This document shows, piece after piece, positions 52,982 to 62,105 of a stretch of DNA of 64,000 nucleotides (its first letter is position 1; each line of letters begins with the position of its first letter). The translations under genes were made by a program, and so were the position numbers. This DNA is from Thiocapsa bogorovii. Lineage in GTDB: Bacteria; Pseudomonadota; Gammaproteobacteria; Chromatiales; Chromatiaceae. Location of the stretch: NCBI RefSeq assembly GCF_021228795.1, contig NZ_CP089309.1, forward strand, positions 992,001 to 1,056,000, in the 5' to 3' direction. The notes beneath the pieces are model-generated. The model saw only the letters and a list, made by a program, of their open reading frames with translations. It ran no database searches and was not told the DNA's origin.

Positions 52982-54835
52982 ATGTTGCTGTTCGATCAAA
53001 CCGGAACGACGGGCGTCTCCACGCGCCTGCTCGATCTCATCTCGGCCGAAGCGGCCGTCAGCCTCTGCGGCCTCTTGCTCGAACGTGTCGCACGCACCCC
53101 GGATGAAGTGGCCTACGTTCAGTTCGACGAGCCCACACAGACCTGGATCGAGACGACGTGGCGCGACACCGCCCGCACGGTCGCGCATTGGCAAGCGGCC
53201 CTGACGCGCGAGGGTCTCTCGCCCGGGGACCGTGTAGCCATCATGATGCGCAATCGGCGCGAATGGGTTGCCTTCGATCTGGCCGCGCTCGGTCTGGGCC
53301 TAGTCACGGTGCCGCTCTATCCCAACGACCGGGCCGAGGCGATCCGGCACATCCTCGACGAGGCAGGCGTTCGACTCCTGCTGCTCGAGACCGCCGCGCA
53401 ACGCGTCGAGTTGTCCGCGATCGACCCGACGCTCGCCCGGCTCAAACGTCTGCTCATCCTGGAGCCGGGCGAAACGGCGCTGCCCGCCGACACGCACGCG
53501 GTAAGCGATTGGCTCGGCGAGGCGCTGACCTCGAGCGATCATCGCCCCATCGACCGGGTCGACAACCCCGACGCCTTGGCGACCATCGTCTACACCTCCG
53601 GCACGACCGGGCATCCGAAGGGGGTGATGCTCAGCCATCGCAACATCCTCTGGAACGCCGAGGCATCGCTCGCCCTCATCCCGGCCAGGGTGGAAGACCG
53701 CTTCCTCTCCTTCCTGCCGCTCTCGCACACGCTCGAGCGGACCGCCGGATGCGTGCTGCCGATCATGGCGGGCTCCAGTGTCACCTTTGCGCGGTCGATC
53801 CCGCAGCTGGCCGAAGACCTGCTGCAGATCCAACCGACCGTGATGATCGCGGTCCCGCGCATCTTCGAGCGGGTCCATGCCAAGCTGCGCGAGCGGCTCG
53901 ACGGCGAATCCCCGTTGAAGCGCCGGCTCTTCGAGCACGCCGTCAGCACCGGCTGGGCGCGTTTCGAGCACAGCCAGGGGCGAGCGCGTTGGCACCCGCG
54001 CCTGCTCGCCGCTCCGCTGCTCGACCGGCTGGTGGGCGCCAAGATCCGCGCGCGTTTCGGCGGACGCCTGCGGGTTGCCGTCTGCGGCGGGGCACCCTTG
54101 GCACCGGACATCGCACACGTCTTCCTCGGCCTCGGCGTTCCGCTCGTGCAGGGCTACGGGCTCACCGAGACCAGCCCCGTGATCAGCGTCAGCCCGCTCG
54201 ACGACAACATCCCCGAAAGCGTCGGCCGGCCGCTGCCCGGACTCGAGTACCGGATCGGAGACCTCGACGAGCTGATCGTGCGCTCGCCCGGCGTCATGTC
54301 CGGCTACTGGAAACAGCCGCAAGCGACCGCCGAGGTGCTCGACGCCGAGGGTTGGCTCAAGACCGGCGACCAGGTCCGCATCCAGGACGGCCACATCTTC
54401 ATTACCGGCCGTATCAAGGACGTCCTGGTGCTCGCCAACGGCGAGAAGGTCGCGCCGGCCGATATCGAGCTGGCCATCACCGTTGACCCGCTCTTCGAGC
54501 AAGTCCTGGTCATCGGCGAAGGACGCCCCTTCCTGAGCGCGCTCGTGGTTCTGAACCTGGATGTCTACGCCCGGGTAGCACAAGCGGAAGGACTGCCGGC
54601 CGATCCCATGATCGCCGATGCCGACGGCCGATTGGAGCCCGTTCTGCAAGACAGGATCGAGCGCAAGCTCACCGGCTTCTCCGGTTATGCGAAGATCCGA
54701 CGCGTGGCGTTGGCCGCCTGCCCCTGGTCTATCGAGAACGATCGCATGACGCCGACGATGAAGCTCAAACGGGCTAAGATCCTGGCCGACTATCGCGAGG
54801 CGCTCACCCGACTCTATGTGGGACACGAGCATTGA
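52982..54835 (+). CDS. fadD: Long-chain acyl-CoA synthetase (AMP-forming)
   Basis: A 617-residue adenylate-forming enzyme that activates fatty acids for the pathway encoded upstream. P-loop: TIVYTSGTTGHPKGVMLSHRNI. Other motifs: LSFLPLSHTLERTAGCVLP, GYGLTETSPVISVS, GWLKTGDQVRIQDGHIFITGRIKDVLVLANGEKVAPADIE, and the C-terminal lysine region MTPTMKLKRAKI. It belongs to the larger FadD15/long-chain class. Its start is one base after the fadJ stop, closing the operon. A 235-bp element follows 44 nt downstream. Confidence 0.93.
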   Translation: MLLFDQTGTTGVSTRLLDLISAEAAVSLCGLLLERVARTPDEVAYVQFDEPTQTWIETTWRDTARTVAHWQAALTREGLSPGDRVAIMMRNRREWVAFDLAALGLGLVTVPLYPNDRAEAIRHILDEAGVRLLLLETAAQRVELSAIDPTLARLKRLLILEPGETALPADTHAVSDWLGEALTSSDHRPIDRVDNPDALATIVYTSGTTGHPKGVMLSHRNILWNAEASLALIPARVEDRFLSFLPLSHTLERTAGCVLPIMAGSSVTFARSIPQLAEDLLQIQPTVMIAVPRIFERVHAKLRERLDGESPLKRRLFEHAVSTGWARFEHSQGRARWHPRLLAAPLLDRLVGAKIRARFGGRLRVAVCGGAPLAPDIAHVFLGLGVPLVQGYGLTETSPVISVSPLDDNIPESVGRPLPGLEYRIGDLDELIVRSPGVMSGYWKQPQATAEVLDAEGWLKTGDQVRIQDGHIFITGRIKDVLVLANGEKVAPADIELAITVDPLFEQVLVIGEGRPFLSALVVLNLDVYARVAQAEGLPADPMIADADGRLEPVLQDRIERKLTGFSGYAKIRRVALAACPWSIENDRMTPTMKLKRAKILADYREALTRLYVGHEH

Positions 54836-54879
54836 TGCAGGGGGGCATGGAGGCGGCAACGCCGGAGCAACCGTTCAAC

Positions 54880-55114
54880 CTAGATCCGGTAGTTGAACGG
54901 CCCCTGGAGTGCGTCCCGCGCGGTGTCCGGCAAGGCGAAACGAGGCAGCGTAGTGGTTCTACGACAACGCGTTGCAACGCAGTCGGGCGCCGCGCGGGGC
55001 GTGCTCCAGGGGTCGTAGCGGCCTTCACCCAACCGGTGAGCCATTTGATAGGCGCGATCGTTAAGACCGTCAAGACCTTGCATGAAGCACGAAGCGGTCA
55101 ACTGCCGGATCTAG
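54880..55114. mobile_element. 235-bp MITE-like element with 17-bp inverted ends
   Basis: CTAGATCCGGTAGTTGA (54880-54896) and, inverted, TCAACTGCCGGATCTAG (55098-55114), differing at one base. The left end sits in a wider palindrome (GTTCAACCTAGATCC...GTTGAAC-like). There is no coding capacity. It contains dispersed-repeat copy 2 (54909-54962), shared with 1357-1410. No clear target-site duplication was identified. A parent transposase is not in the window. Confidence 0.6.
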
Positions 55115-55139
55115 TTCAATGACACGTGATCCATCTTGG

Positions 55140-55177
55140 CCCCTCTCCCCTCGCGGAAGAGGGGTTGGGGAGAGGGG
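55140..55177. terminator. Hairpin between fadD and galE
   Basis: CCCCTCTCCCC (55140-55150) pairs with GGGGAGAGGGG (55167-55177) around a 16-nt loop. It sits between convergent genes and could end either transcript, though T-runs are lacking; it also resembles widespread intergenic palindromes. Confidence 0.55.
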
Positions 55178-55325
55178 GAGAATGAACCGGAATGTCTAAG
55201 GTGTCTCTGCGCCGTTGCTGAGCAGGCTCAGGGACAGCATCTCCCGGCGACAGGGCGAATAAATACGCCCCACATCAGACGGCCTGCAGGCAGGGGGCGT
55301 CGGGATAGCGTTTCCGAGAATCGCC

Positions 55326-56336
55326 TCAGTCCCTGTCCTCTCGCTCCAACGCCGGCCCGCGGTGCCAATCCCACGCAGTGCGGATAATGGCGTCGAGGCT
55401 CGCGTAGGCGGGCACCCAACCCAACTCGTCGTGGATGCGGCTCGCATCCCCGACCAGGCGCGGCGGATCACCGGCACGGCGCGCGCCGAATTCGACGGGC
55501 ACAGTCGACCCCGTGACCCGCTCGGTGGCGGCGATGACATCGCGTACCGAGAAGCCCTGACCGTTGCCCAGGTTGTAGACGCGACTCGGCGCCCCGCCGA
55601 GCAGTGCCTCAAGTGCCCGGAGATGCGCTTGGGCGAGATCGGCGACGTGGATGTAGTCGCGGATGCAGGTTCCGTCGGGCGTGTCGTAATCGGTGCCGTA
55701 GACGGTGAGTCCGGGTCCAGTTCCAGCAGCGGCCGCGATGGCGAGCGGGATGAGGTGAGTCTCCGGATCATGATCCTCGCCGATCTCGGCTTCCGGGTCC
55801 GCACCGGCGGCGTTGAAATAACGCAGCGCGATCGCGCGCAGACCGTGGGCTCTGTCGAAGTCGGCGAGCATACGCTCGACCATGAGCTTGGACGCGCCGT
55901 AAGGATTGATCGGGTTCTGCGGGTGGTCTTCGTCGATGCGTTCGCTGCGCGGGTCGCCGTAGGTGGCGCAGGTGCTCGAGAACACGAGCGGAGCGACACC
56001 GTGATCGCGCATCGCCTCGAGCAGGGTCAGGGTTCCGGCAACATTGTTGCGGTAGTACTTGCCCGGGTGCTGGACGGATTCGCCGACGTAGCAAAACGCG
56101 GCGAAGTGCATCACCGCCGCGGGCCGATGGCTCTCGAATACCGCATCGAGCCGCGCTCGGTCCCGAATGTCGCCCTCTTCGAGAGGCCCCCAACGCACCG
56201 CCCAACGATGGCCATGCACCAGATTATCGTAGACGATGGGGCGGTAACCGGCTTGGTGAAGCAGCTTGCAGGCGTGGCTCCCGATATAACCCGCTCCGCC
56301 TGTGACGAGGATGGGTATTCCGATGGTGTCGTGCAT
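55326..56336 (-). CDS. galE: UDP-glucose 4-epimerase
   Basis: A 336-residue extended short-chain dehydrogenase that interconverts UDP-glucose and UDP-galactose. PILVTGGAGYIGSHACKLL is the NAD fold; VMHFAAFCYVGESVQHPGKYYRNNVAGTLTLLEAM, SSTCATYGDP and NPYGASKLMVERML contain the Ser-Tyr-Lys catalytic set (YGASK). RYFNAAGADP and DYDTPDGTCIRDYIHVADLAQAH are GalE-specific. It supplies precursors for surface polysaccharide. Divergent from the neighbouring glycosyltransferase gene. Confidence 0.95.
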   Translation of the reverse strand: MHDTIGIPILVTGGAGYIGSHACKLLHQAGYRPIVYDNLVHGHRWAVRWGPLEEGDIRDRARLDAVFESHRPAAVMHFAAFCYVGESVQHPGKYYRNNVAGTLTLLEAMRDHGVAPLVFSSTCATYGDPRSERIDEDHPQNPINPYGASKLMVERMLADFDRAHGLRAIALRYFNAAGADPEAEIGEDHDPETHLIPLAIAAAAGTGPGLTVYGTDYDTPDGTCIRDYIHVADLAQAHLRALEALLGGAPSRVYNLGNGQGFSVRDVIAATERVTGSTVPVEFGARRAGDPPRLVGDASRIHDELGWVPAYASLDAIIRTAWDWHRGPALEREDRD

Positions 56337-56503
56337 CCGATTCCCTGCGATCTCATAGACCCTGTAAAAGGCATTGAAAAGGGTGCCGGATCGGCCCTGT
56401 CCCGATGGGATAGGAGCGTTCGGCGTCCCGCGTCCGTGGCTGAGGCTAGCATGAACCCTTCGCCGACACAGCCGCGTAAAACAACTCAGGCGTTTACCGA
56501 ATC

Positions 56504-57208
56504 ATGCGCAGAGGGTCAAGCATCTCCGTCGTTATCCCGACCCTCAACGAGGCGAAGGACATCGTCTCGCTCCTTGCGGCACTCGTACCCGTCCGCACGG
56601 CAGGCGGCGAGATCCTGATCGTCGACGGGGACAGTCCGGACGGCACGGCCGGTGTCGCCGCACCCCATGCGGACCGCGTTCTGAGCGCACCGCGCGGCCG
56701 CGCCGCCCAGATGAACGCCGGCGCCGCGGCAGCCCGGGGCGATCTCCTTGTCTTTCTGCACGCGGACACGCGAGCGCCGATCGAGACGCTGCTTCGACTT
56801 CCCGATTGGCTCGCGCGCAGCGGGCGATCCTGGGGCCGCTTCGACGTGCGGATCGAGGGGCACCATCCACTCCTCCCGTGCATCGCCTGGAGCATGAGCC
56901 AACGTTCGCGTCTTACCGGGATCGCCACCGGAGATCAGGCGATCTTCGTGGAACGAGCCCTGTTCGAGCACGTCGGCGGTTATCCCGAGATCCCCTTGAT
57001 GGAGGACATCGCACTGTCGCGTCGGCTCAAGCGCCACGGACCACCGCTGTGTGTGCGCGAGCACGTCGTCACCTCGGGGCGGCGCTGGGAGAGCAAGGGT
57101 GTCGCTCGCACCGTGCTGCTCATGTGGTGGTTGCGACTGGCCTATGCACTCGGCGTCCATCCCGACCGGCTGTCGCGCATCTACGGGCATCGTTCGCGGC
57201 CGGATTGA
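56504..57208 (+). CDS. TIGR04283-type glycosyltransferase (selenodomain-associated transferase 2)
   Basis: A 234-residue family 2 glycosyltransferase. SISVVIPTLNEAKDIVSLLAAL and ILIVDGDSPDGTAGVA are the GT-A start, APRGRAAQMNAGAAAARGDLLVFLHADTR contains the metal motif (HADT), and FVERALFEHVGGYPEIPLMEDIALSRRLKRHG is the acceptor region. The LSAPRGRAAQMNAGA pattern is specific to the TIGR04283 group, linked in some bacteria to arsenosugar or radical-SAM selenodomain clusters. None of those partner genes is nearby, so the role is open. Confidence 0.85.
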   Translation: MRRGSSISVVIPTLNEAKDIVSLLAALVPVRTAGGEILIVDGDSPDGTAGVAAPHADRVLSAPRGRAAQMNAGAAAARGDLLVFLHADTRAPIETLLRLPDWLARSGRSWGRFDVRIEGHHPLLPCIAWSMSQRSRLTGIATGDQAIFVERALFEHVGGYPEIPLMEDIALSRRLKRHGPPLCVREHVVTSGRRWESKGVARTVLLMWWLRLAYALGVHPDRLSRIYGHRSRPD

Positions 57209-57317
57209 TCCTGGCGAACGGCCTCGCCGGACGCGGTTGCTTTCGGCACGGCGACGCGGAATACTCCGGTCCGCACTCCTTGCATGCCCTGATCCGATCT
57301 CGATGGAGGAAACAACA

Positions 57318-57605
57318 ATGATCGACCGCAAAGTGTATATCGAAAAAATGAAGGCCAAGATGGACGAGTGGGACGCGGACATGGAGAAACTTCAGGCCAA
57401 GACTGAGAGTGCTCAGGCCGACATGAAGCTCCAATACGAGGAGCAGATGGAGCGACTGAGACAACAGCAGGACGAAGCCCGCGAGATGCTGACGAAGATG
57501 ACCAACGCGAGCGAAGCGGCCTGGGAGGACATGCGCAAAGGCATGGAGAGCGCGTGGGAAGCCACCAGCAAGGCATTCATGGACGCCTTCTCGCGCTTCA
57601 AATAG
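57318..57605 (+). CDS. Small coiled-coil protein
   Basis: A 95-residue, highly charged, almost fully helical protein without signal or membrane segments. VYIEKMKAKMDEWDADMEKLQAKTESAQADMKLQYEEQMERLRQQQDEAREML has heptad spacing for about 55 residues, followed by a helix with regularly spaced aromatic residues (WEDMRKGMESAWEATSKAFMDAF). GGAGGA lies nine bases before the ATG. Similar short coiled-coil proteins (for example sll1863-like) occur widely and some are stress-induced; function here is unknown. Confidence 0.8.
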   Translation: MIDRKVYIEKMKAKMDEWDADMEKLQAKTESAQADMKLQYEEQMERLRQQQDEAREMLTKMTNASEAAWEDMRKGMESAWEATSKAFMDAFSRFK

Positions 57606-58013
57606 TCCGTGAGATCGCCTCCGGCGGCTTTGTTCATTCAACCGGCTGGAAGCGGCGACGGCGATCGTCCCGAAGCGGCGACCTCTCGGAGTCGGCGCCT
57701 TGCAGTCGTCCTCTCCACCGGTCCGACGGCCGGCCGGTTGAGGCGTCGCCGGAAGAGCTCGGAAACGGGGCTAAACACACTTTGGTCGGACCGGCCCCGC
57801 TCATGAGACCGGCCACCCAAGCCTGAGAGGGCTGGCGACTCCCGCTCCGCGGTGTCACGGATGCCCGGTGGTGCGGCGTGCCACGATGGCCGGAGCGAAC
57901 GAGCGCGGCCCCCTCGGCCGCTGATTCGGCTGACGGCGCTGAGATCCCCGCCCGGATCTCCGGTGACGGGCCTCGCGGCGGCATCATGTTAAGGCTCTGG
58001 AACCACCGGCGTT
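57606..58013. other. Intergenic stretch with a single repeat arm
   Basis: 408 nt without a convincing gene. It contains CTTGCAGTCGTCCTCT (57699-57714), one arm of the inverted-repeat element at 40744-40846. No terminator with a T-run is seen. Confidence 0.5.
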
Positions 58014-59165
58014 ATGAAGACATTCGTCTGTCAGTCTTGCGGTCAACCGGTCTTCTTCGAAAATACCCATTGCACCCGCTGCGGCGCCGTCTTGGGATTC
58101 CTTCCGGATCAGATGCGCCTCTCGGCGCTCGTCGATGCGGGAGACGGGATCTGGGCCGCGGCGCCCCCATCCCCGTCGAGCCGGGCACGACCTCCCGGCT
58201 TCCTCGGCCGTCTCTTTCGCACGCGTGCTCCCGAACCCGGTCCGGGTGCAACTCGGCACTATCGCAAATGCCTCAACTACGCCGAGCACGACGTCTGCAA
58301 TTGGATGGTGCCGGCGGAGAGCCCCGCCCGATTCTGTCTCGCGTGCGCCCCGAATCGCATCGTGCCCAACCTCGGGCGGCCCGGCAACCTGGAGAAATGG
58401 GCTCGCATCGAGCGCGGCAAGCGGCGCTTGGCCTACGGACTGCTGCGGCTCGGACTCTCGGTCGAGACACGGCATCAGAATCCCGAGCAGGGCCTCGCCT
58501 TCGATTTCCTCAGCAGCGAAGACGCGCCGCCCGATCAACCGATCATGACCGGCCACGCCTCGGGGCTCATCACCATCAATATCGACGAGGCCGATCCGGC
58601 ACTGCGCGAGCGGGCACGGCTCGACATGGACGAGCGATATCGCACCCTGATCGGCCACTTCCGCCATGAAATCGGCCACTATTACTGGGACACCCTCATC
58701 CTCGACGGCGGGCGGTTGGAGGATTTTCGCGCCCTGTTCGGGAACGAGCAGACCGATTACGGAGAGGCCTTGCAACGCTATTACGAGGCCGGCCCACCTG
58801 CCGACTGGCAGGATCGGTTCATCACCCCTTACGCCAGTGCGCACCCTTGGGAAGACTGGGCAGAGACCTGGGCGCACTACATGCACATGGTCGACACCCT
58901 GGAAACCGCGGGGCATTTCGGCATCGAGGTCGAATGGCCGCTTCCGGACGGGAGCCGAGCGGTCTCGGATCCCGACTTCGACCCCTACGATCTGAAGGAT
59001 TTTCAGCTGATGATCGAGCATTGGCTGCCGCTCACATACGCGATCAACAGCCTGAATCGCAGTATGGGCCAGCAAGACCTTTACCCCTTCGTCCTGCCGC
59101 AGCCGGCCATCGATAAGATGGCCTATATCCACAGGACGATCCGCGCGGCAGCCAAGCGATCTTAG
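58014..59165 (+). CDS. Zinc-ribbon putative metallopeptidase (DUF2248 / peptidase Mx family)
   Basis: A 383-residue protein. An N-terminal zinc ribbon (C6, C9, C20, C23) is followed by a second cysteine set (C86, C95, C108, C111) and a zincin core with FRHEIGHYYWD at ~216-226 (HExxH-type HEIGH, 218-222). ETWAHYMHMVDTLETA lies downstream and may give the third ligand. Members of this family are often encoded with the ATP-grasp / alpha-E / transglutaminase cassette, which here lies about 20 kb away on the other strand. A role in processing that cassette's product is inference. Confidence 0.85.
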   Translation: MKTFVCQSCGQPVFFENTHCTRCGAVLGFLPDQMRLSALVDAGDGIWAAAPPSPSSRARPPGFLGRLFRTRAPEPGPGATRHYRKCLNYAEHDVCNWMVPAESPARFCLACAPNRIVPNLGRPGNLEKWARIERGKRRLAYGLLRLGLSVETRHQNPEQGLAFDFLSSEDAPPDQPIMTGHASGLITINIDEADPALRERARLDMDERYRTLIGHFRHEIGHYYWDTLILDGGRLEDFRALFGNEQTDYGEALQRYYEAGPPADWQDRFITPYASAHPWEDWAETWAHYMHMVDTLETAGHFGIEVEWPLPDGSRAVSDPDFDPYDLKDFQLMIEHWLPLTYAINSLNRSMGQQDLYPFVLPQPAIDKMAYIHRTIRAAAKRS

Positions 59166-59205
59166 TCGACAACCGCCGCGGAGAAACGATCACGACGAGC
59201 ACACC

Positions 59206-60678
59206 ATGTCCTCGACACCACTTCACTCTGGACCCCCTCGATCACCCTCGACCGCGGCCGTTCTTGCCGGCGTCGCGGCGAGCCTCATGATGTCCGCAAC
59301 CATCGGAGCTGCCGTGGACCGGGAACAACGCATCGACGACAGCGCCCAAGAGTCGCTCGCGGTCACCATCTACAACGCCGATCTCGCCCTGGTGAAGGAT
59401 CGCCGACGCGTCACCCTGAACTCGGCCGAGAACCGTCTCGCATGGCGCAACGTCTCACAGCGGATCCGACCCGAGACCGCCCTGCTCGCCGAGACTTCGG
59501 GGACACTTTCGGTTGACCTGCTGGAGCAGAACTTCGACTTCGATCTGCTCACCCCCGAAAGCCTCCTCCAAAAGTATGTCGGGCGCACCGTGCAGGTGAT
59601 CCGCACCAACGACGCGGGTGAGCAGGAGATCGAAGACGCGATCGTCCTTGCCGCGAACCCGGCGCCGGTCCTGCGCTATGCGGATCGGATCGAGACCGCC
59701 GTGGTCGGCCATCTCGCCTTCCCCGACGTGCCGGAGGATCTGCGTGATCAGCCCACACTCGTTCTGCATCTGAATGCCGCGACCGGCGGCGAAGGTCTAT
59801 TCGAGCTGTCCTATCTGACCGGCGGACTCGCCTGGAAGGCGGACTATGTCGCCGACCTCTCCGCCGACGGCGAACAGATGGACATCAACGGATGGGTCAC
59901 CCTGACCAACCAGAGCGGCATCGCCTATCGGGGCGCTCAGGTGCAGTTGGTGGCGGGGGAGGTCAATCAGGTCACGGAAAACCTGCCGATGCCGATGATG
60001 GCGCGCGGCATGGTCATGTCGGCCGATGCGGCGATGCCGGAGGAAGAGACCCTCGCCGAGTACCATCTCTACACCCTGCCCCGCCCCACCGACATCCTGA
60101 ACAACCAGACCAAGCAGGTCGCGCTGCTGACAGCACCACGTGTCCCGGTCACCCGCGAGCTCCTCGTCAGCGGCCAACCCTATGTCTATCAGTCCCGCAC
60201 TTCCGACGGATGGACCAAGCTGCCGGTCGCTGCCACCCTGCGTTTCGAAAACAAGGGCGGCAGCCTCGGTATCCCGCTTCCGAAAGGGATCATGCGCGTC
60301 TACGCCAAGGACAGCCGAGGCAACGCCCAATTCGTCGGCGAAGACGCCGTCGACCATAGCCCGAAGAACGAGACCGTCACGCTCAAGCTCGGTGAAAGCT
60401 TCGACGTCACCGCACGCCGCCGCCAGACCGAGTTCAAGAAGCTCGCCGGGACAAGCGCTTATGACTACGCCTACGAGACTGCGTTCGAGTTGGAGTTGAA
60501 GAACGCCAAGGAGGCCCCGGTCACCGTCAAGGTCACGGAGCAGATCCCCGGCGACTGGACCATGCAGCAGGAGAGTCAACCGCATACCAAAGAGGCATCG
60601 AACCTCGCTTCCTGGACGCTGGCAGTCCCCGCCGAGGGCACGACGATCCTGACCTGGCGGGTGCAGGTCAGGTTCTGA
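59206..60678 (+). CDS. DUF4139 domain protein (exported)
   Basis: A 490-residue protein with an N-terminal signal-like segment (AAVLAGVAASLMMSATIGAAV). The long beta-rich domain includes VTIYNADLALVKDRRRVTL, FELSYLTGGLAWKADYVADL and the C-terminal FDVTARRRQTEF and LELKNAKEAPVTVKVTEQIPGDW, all typical of DUF4139. No enzymatic motif is visible; an adhesive or scaffolding envelope role is possible. It begins 40 nt after the zinc peptidase gene and may be co-transcribed with it. Confidence 0.85.
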   Translation: MSSTPLHSGPPRSPSTAAVLAGVAASLMMSATIGAAVDREQRIDDSAQESLAVTIYNADLALVKDRRRVTLNSAENRLAWRNVSQRIRPETALLAETSGTLSVDLLEQNFDFDLLTPESLLQKYVGRTVQVIRTNDAGEQEIEDAIVLAANPAPVLRYADRIETAVVGHLAFPDVPEDLRDQPTLVLHLNAATGGEGLFELSYLTGGLAWKADYVADLSADGEQMDINGWVTLTNQSGIAYRGAQVQLVAGEVNQVTENLPMPMMARGMVMSADAAMPEEETLAEYHLYTLPRPTDILNNQTKQVALLTAPRVPVTRELLVSGQPYVYQSRTSDGWTKLPVAATLRFENKGGSLGIPLPKGIMRVYAKDSRGNAQFVGEDAVDHSPKNETVTLKLGESFDVTARRRQTEFKKLAGTSAYDYAYETAFELELKNAKEAPVTVKVTEQIPGDWTMQQESQPHTKEASNLASWTLAVPAEGTTILTWRVQVRF

Positions 60679-60845
60679 GGTCGGGAGCGCAATGAGAAGA
60701 GAAGGAGACCCCGGAGATCTTCACCTTCGTTCGGTATCGGAACGATTCGAAAACAAGCAAAACGATCGACGACAGAATATGCCGAGCACATGTGACCTAG
60801 CGCCGCCCGACGCGAGAGCGTTCGGCAATACCCTGCACCGCGCAG

Positions 60846-61937
60846 CTAAACGTTGAACCTGAAGTGAACCACGTCGCCGTCCTTGACGACGTATTCCTTG
60901 CCCTCCGAACGCAGCTTGCCGGCCTCTTTGGCACCCTGTTCGCCCTTACAGGCGACGAAGTCGTCGTAGGCGATGACCTCGGCGCGGATGAATCCACGCT
61001 CGAAATCGGTGTGGATGACGGCAGCGGCCTGCGGGGCGCGCACCCCGGCCGGGATGGTCCAGGCTCGGACCTCCTTCTCGCCGGCGGTGAAATAGGTTTC
61101 GAGCCCCAGCAAGCGATAGCCGGCCCGCACCACACGGTTCAGACCCGGTTCCGTTAGCCCAAGCTCGGCGAGGAATTCGTCGCGCTCCTCGTCCTCCAGG
61201 TCGAAGATCTCGGCCTCGATGGCGGCGCAGACGGGCACGACCTCGGCACCCTCCTCCGCGGCGAGCGCGACCACCTTATCCAGAATCGGGTTGTCGACGA
61301 AGCCGTCTTCGGCGACGTTGGCGATATAGAGGGTCGGCTTGGCCGTCAGCAGGAAGAGATCGCGAACCTCCCGCAGCGCCTCCGCATCCAAGCCCATCGC
61401 GCGGACCGGCTTACCGGCATCGAGCTGATCGCGGATCTGCTCAAGCACGGCCTTGCGGGCCAGGATCTTTTTGTCGCCCGTCTTGACCATGCGCTCGGCG
61501 CGATCAAGGGCCTTGGTCACCGACTCCAGGTCCGCGAGCGCCAACTCGGTGTTGATGACCTCGATGTCGTCCAGCGGATCGACCCGCCCGGCGACATGTA
61601 CCACGTCGTCGTTCTCGAAGCAGCGCACCACATGGGCTATGGCGTCGGTTTCGCGAATGTTGGCCAGAAACTTGTTCCCGAGCCCCTCGCCCTTGGATGC
61701 GCCGGCGACCAGACCGGCGATGTCCACGAACTGCATGGTCGTCGGAATCACCCGCTGGGGCTTGACGATGGCGGCAAGGACATCCAGACGCGGATCCGGC
61801 AGGGGCACCACGCCGACGTTCGGATCGATCGTGCAGAAGGGGTAATTCTCCGCCGCGATCGTCGCCTTGGTCAGGGCATTGAAGAGGGTCGACTTGCCGA
61901 CGTTGGGCAGGCCGACGATCCCGCATTTGAATCCCAT
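60846..61937 (-). CDS. ychF: Ribosome-binding ATPase YchF (OLA1 family)
   Basis: A 363-residue P-loop protein of the Obg-related family that prefers ATP. G1: [18 protein letters not shown]3: [21 protein letters not shown]4-like: LYIANVAED, where NxxE replaces NKxD, the basis for ATP preference. The coiled-coil insertion and the TGS domain ([37 protein letters not shown]) are present. Normal length. It binds ribosomes and is linked to oxidative stress responses. Confidence 0.97.
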   Translation of the reverse strand: MGFKCGIVGLPNVGKSTLFNALTKATIAAENYPFCTIDPNVGVVPLPDPRLDVLAAIVKPQRVIPTTMQFVDIAGLVAGASKGEGLGNKFLANIRETDAIAHVVRCFENDDVVHVAGRVDPLDDIEVINTELALADLESVTKALDRAERMVKTGDKKILARKAVLEQIRDQLDAGKPVRAMGLDAEALREVRDLFLLTAKPTLYIANVAEDGFVDNPILDKVVALAAEEGAEVVPVCAAIEAEIFDLEDEERDEFLAELGLTEPGLNRVVRAGYRLLGLETYFTAGEKEVRAWTIPAGVRAPQAAAVIHTDFERGFIRAEVIAYDDFVACKGEQGAKEAGKLRSEGKEYVVKDGDVVHFRFNV

Positions 61938-62063
61938 GGCTGTGTAAGGTCCGCTCGGAAAAACCCGCGAGTCTACAGGAGCCGGAGCCTCCTCGCCCCG
62001 GTTTTAAAGGGTCCTGATGTGACGACGCCTGTCTTCAGGGCATTAGGGGGCCAGGATGAGGGC

Positions 62064-62092
62064 CGGACGGCTCGGCGATCGAGAGCCGTCCG
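62064..62092. terminator. Hairpin after the GDP-mannose enzyme gene
   Basis: CGGACGGCTC (62064-62073) pairs perfectly with GAGCCGTCCG (62083-62092) around a nine-base loop, 14 nt beyond the stop of the minus-strand gene at 62106. There is no T-run. Confidence 0.6.
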
Positions 62093-62105
62093 TGAGCGCA
62101 GACGA

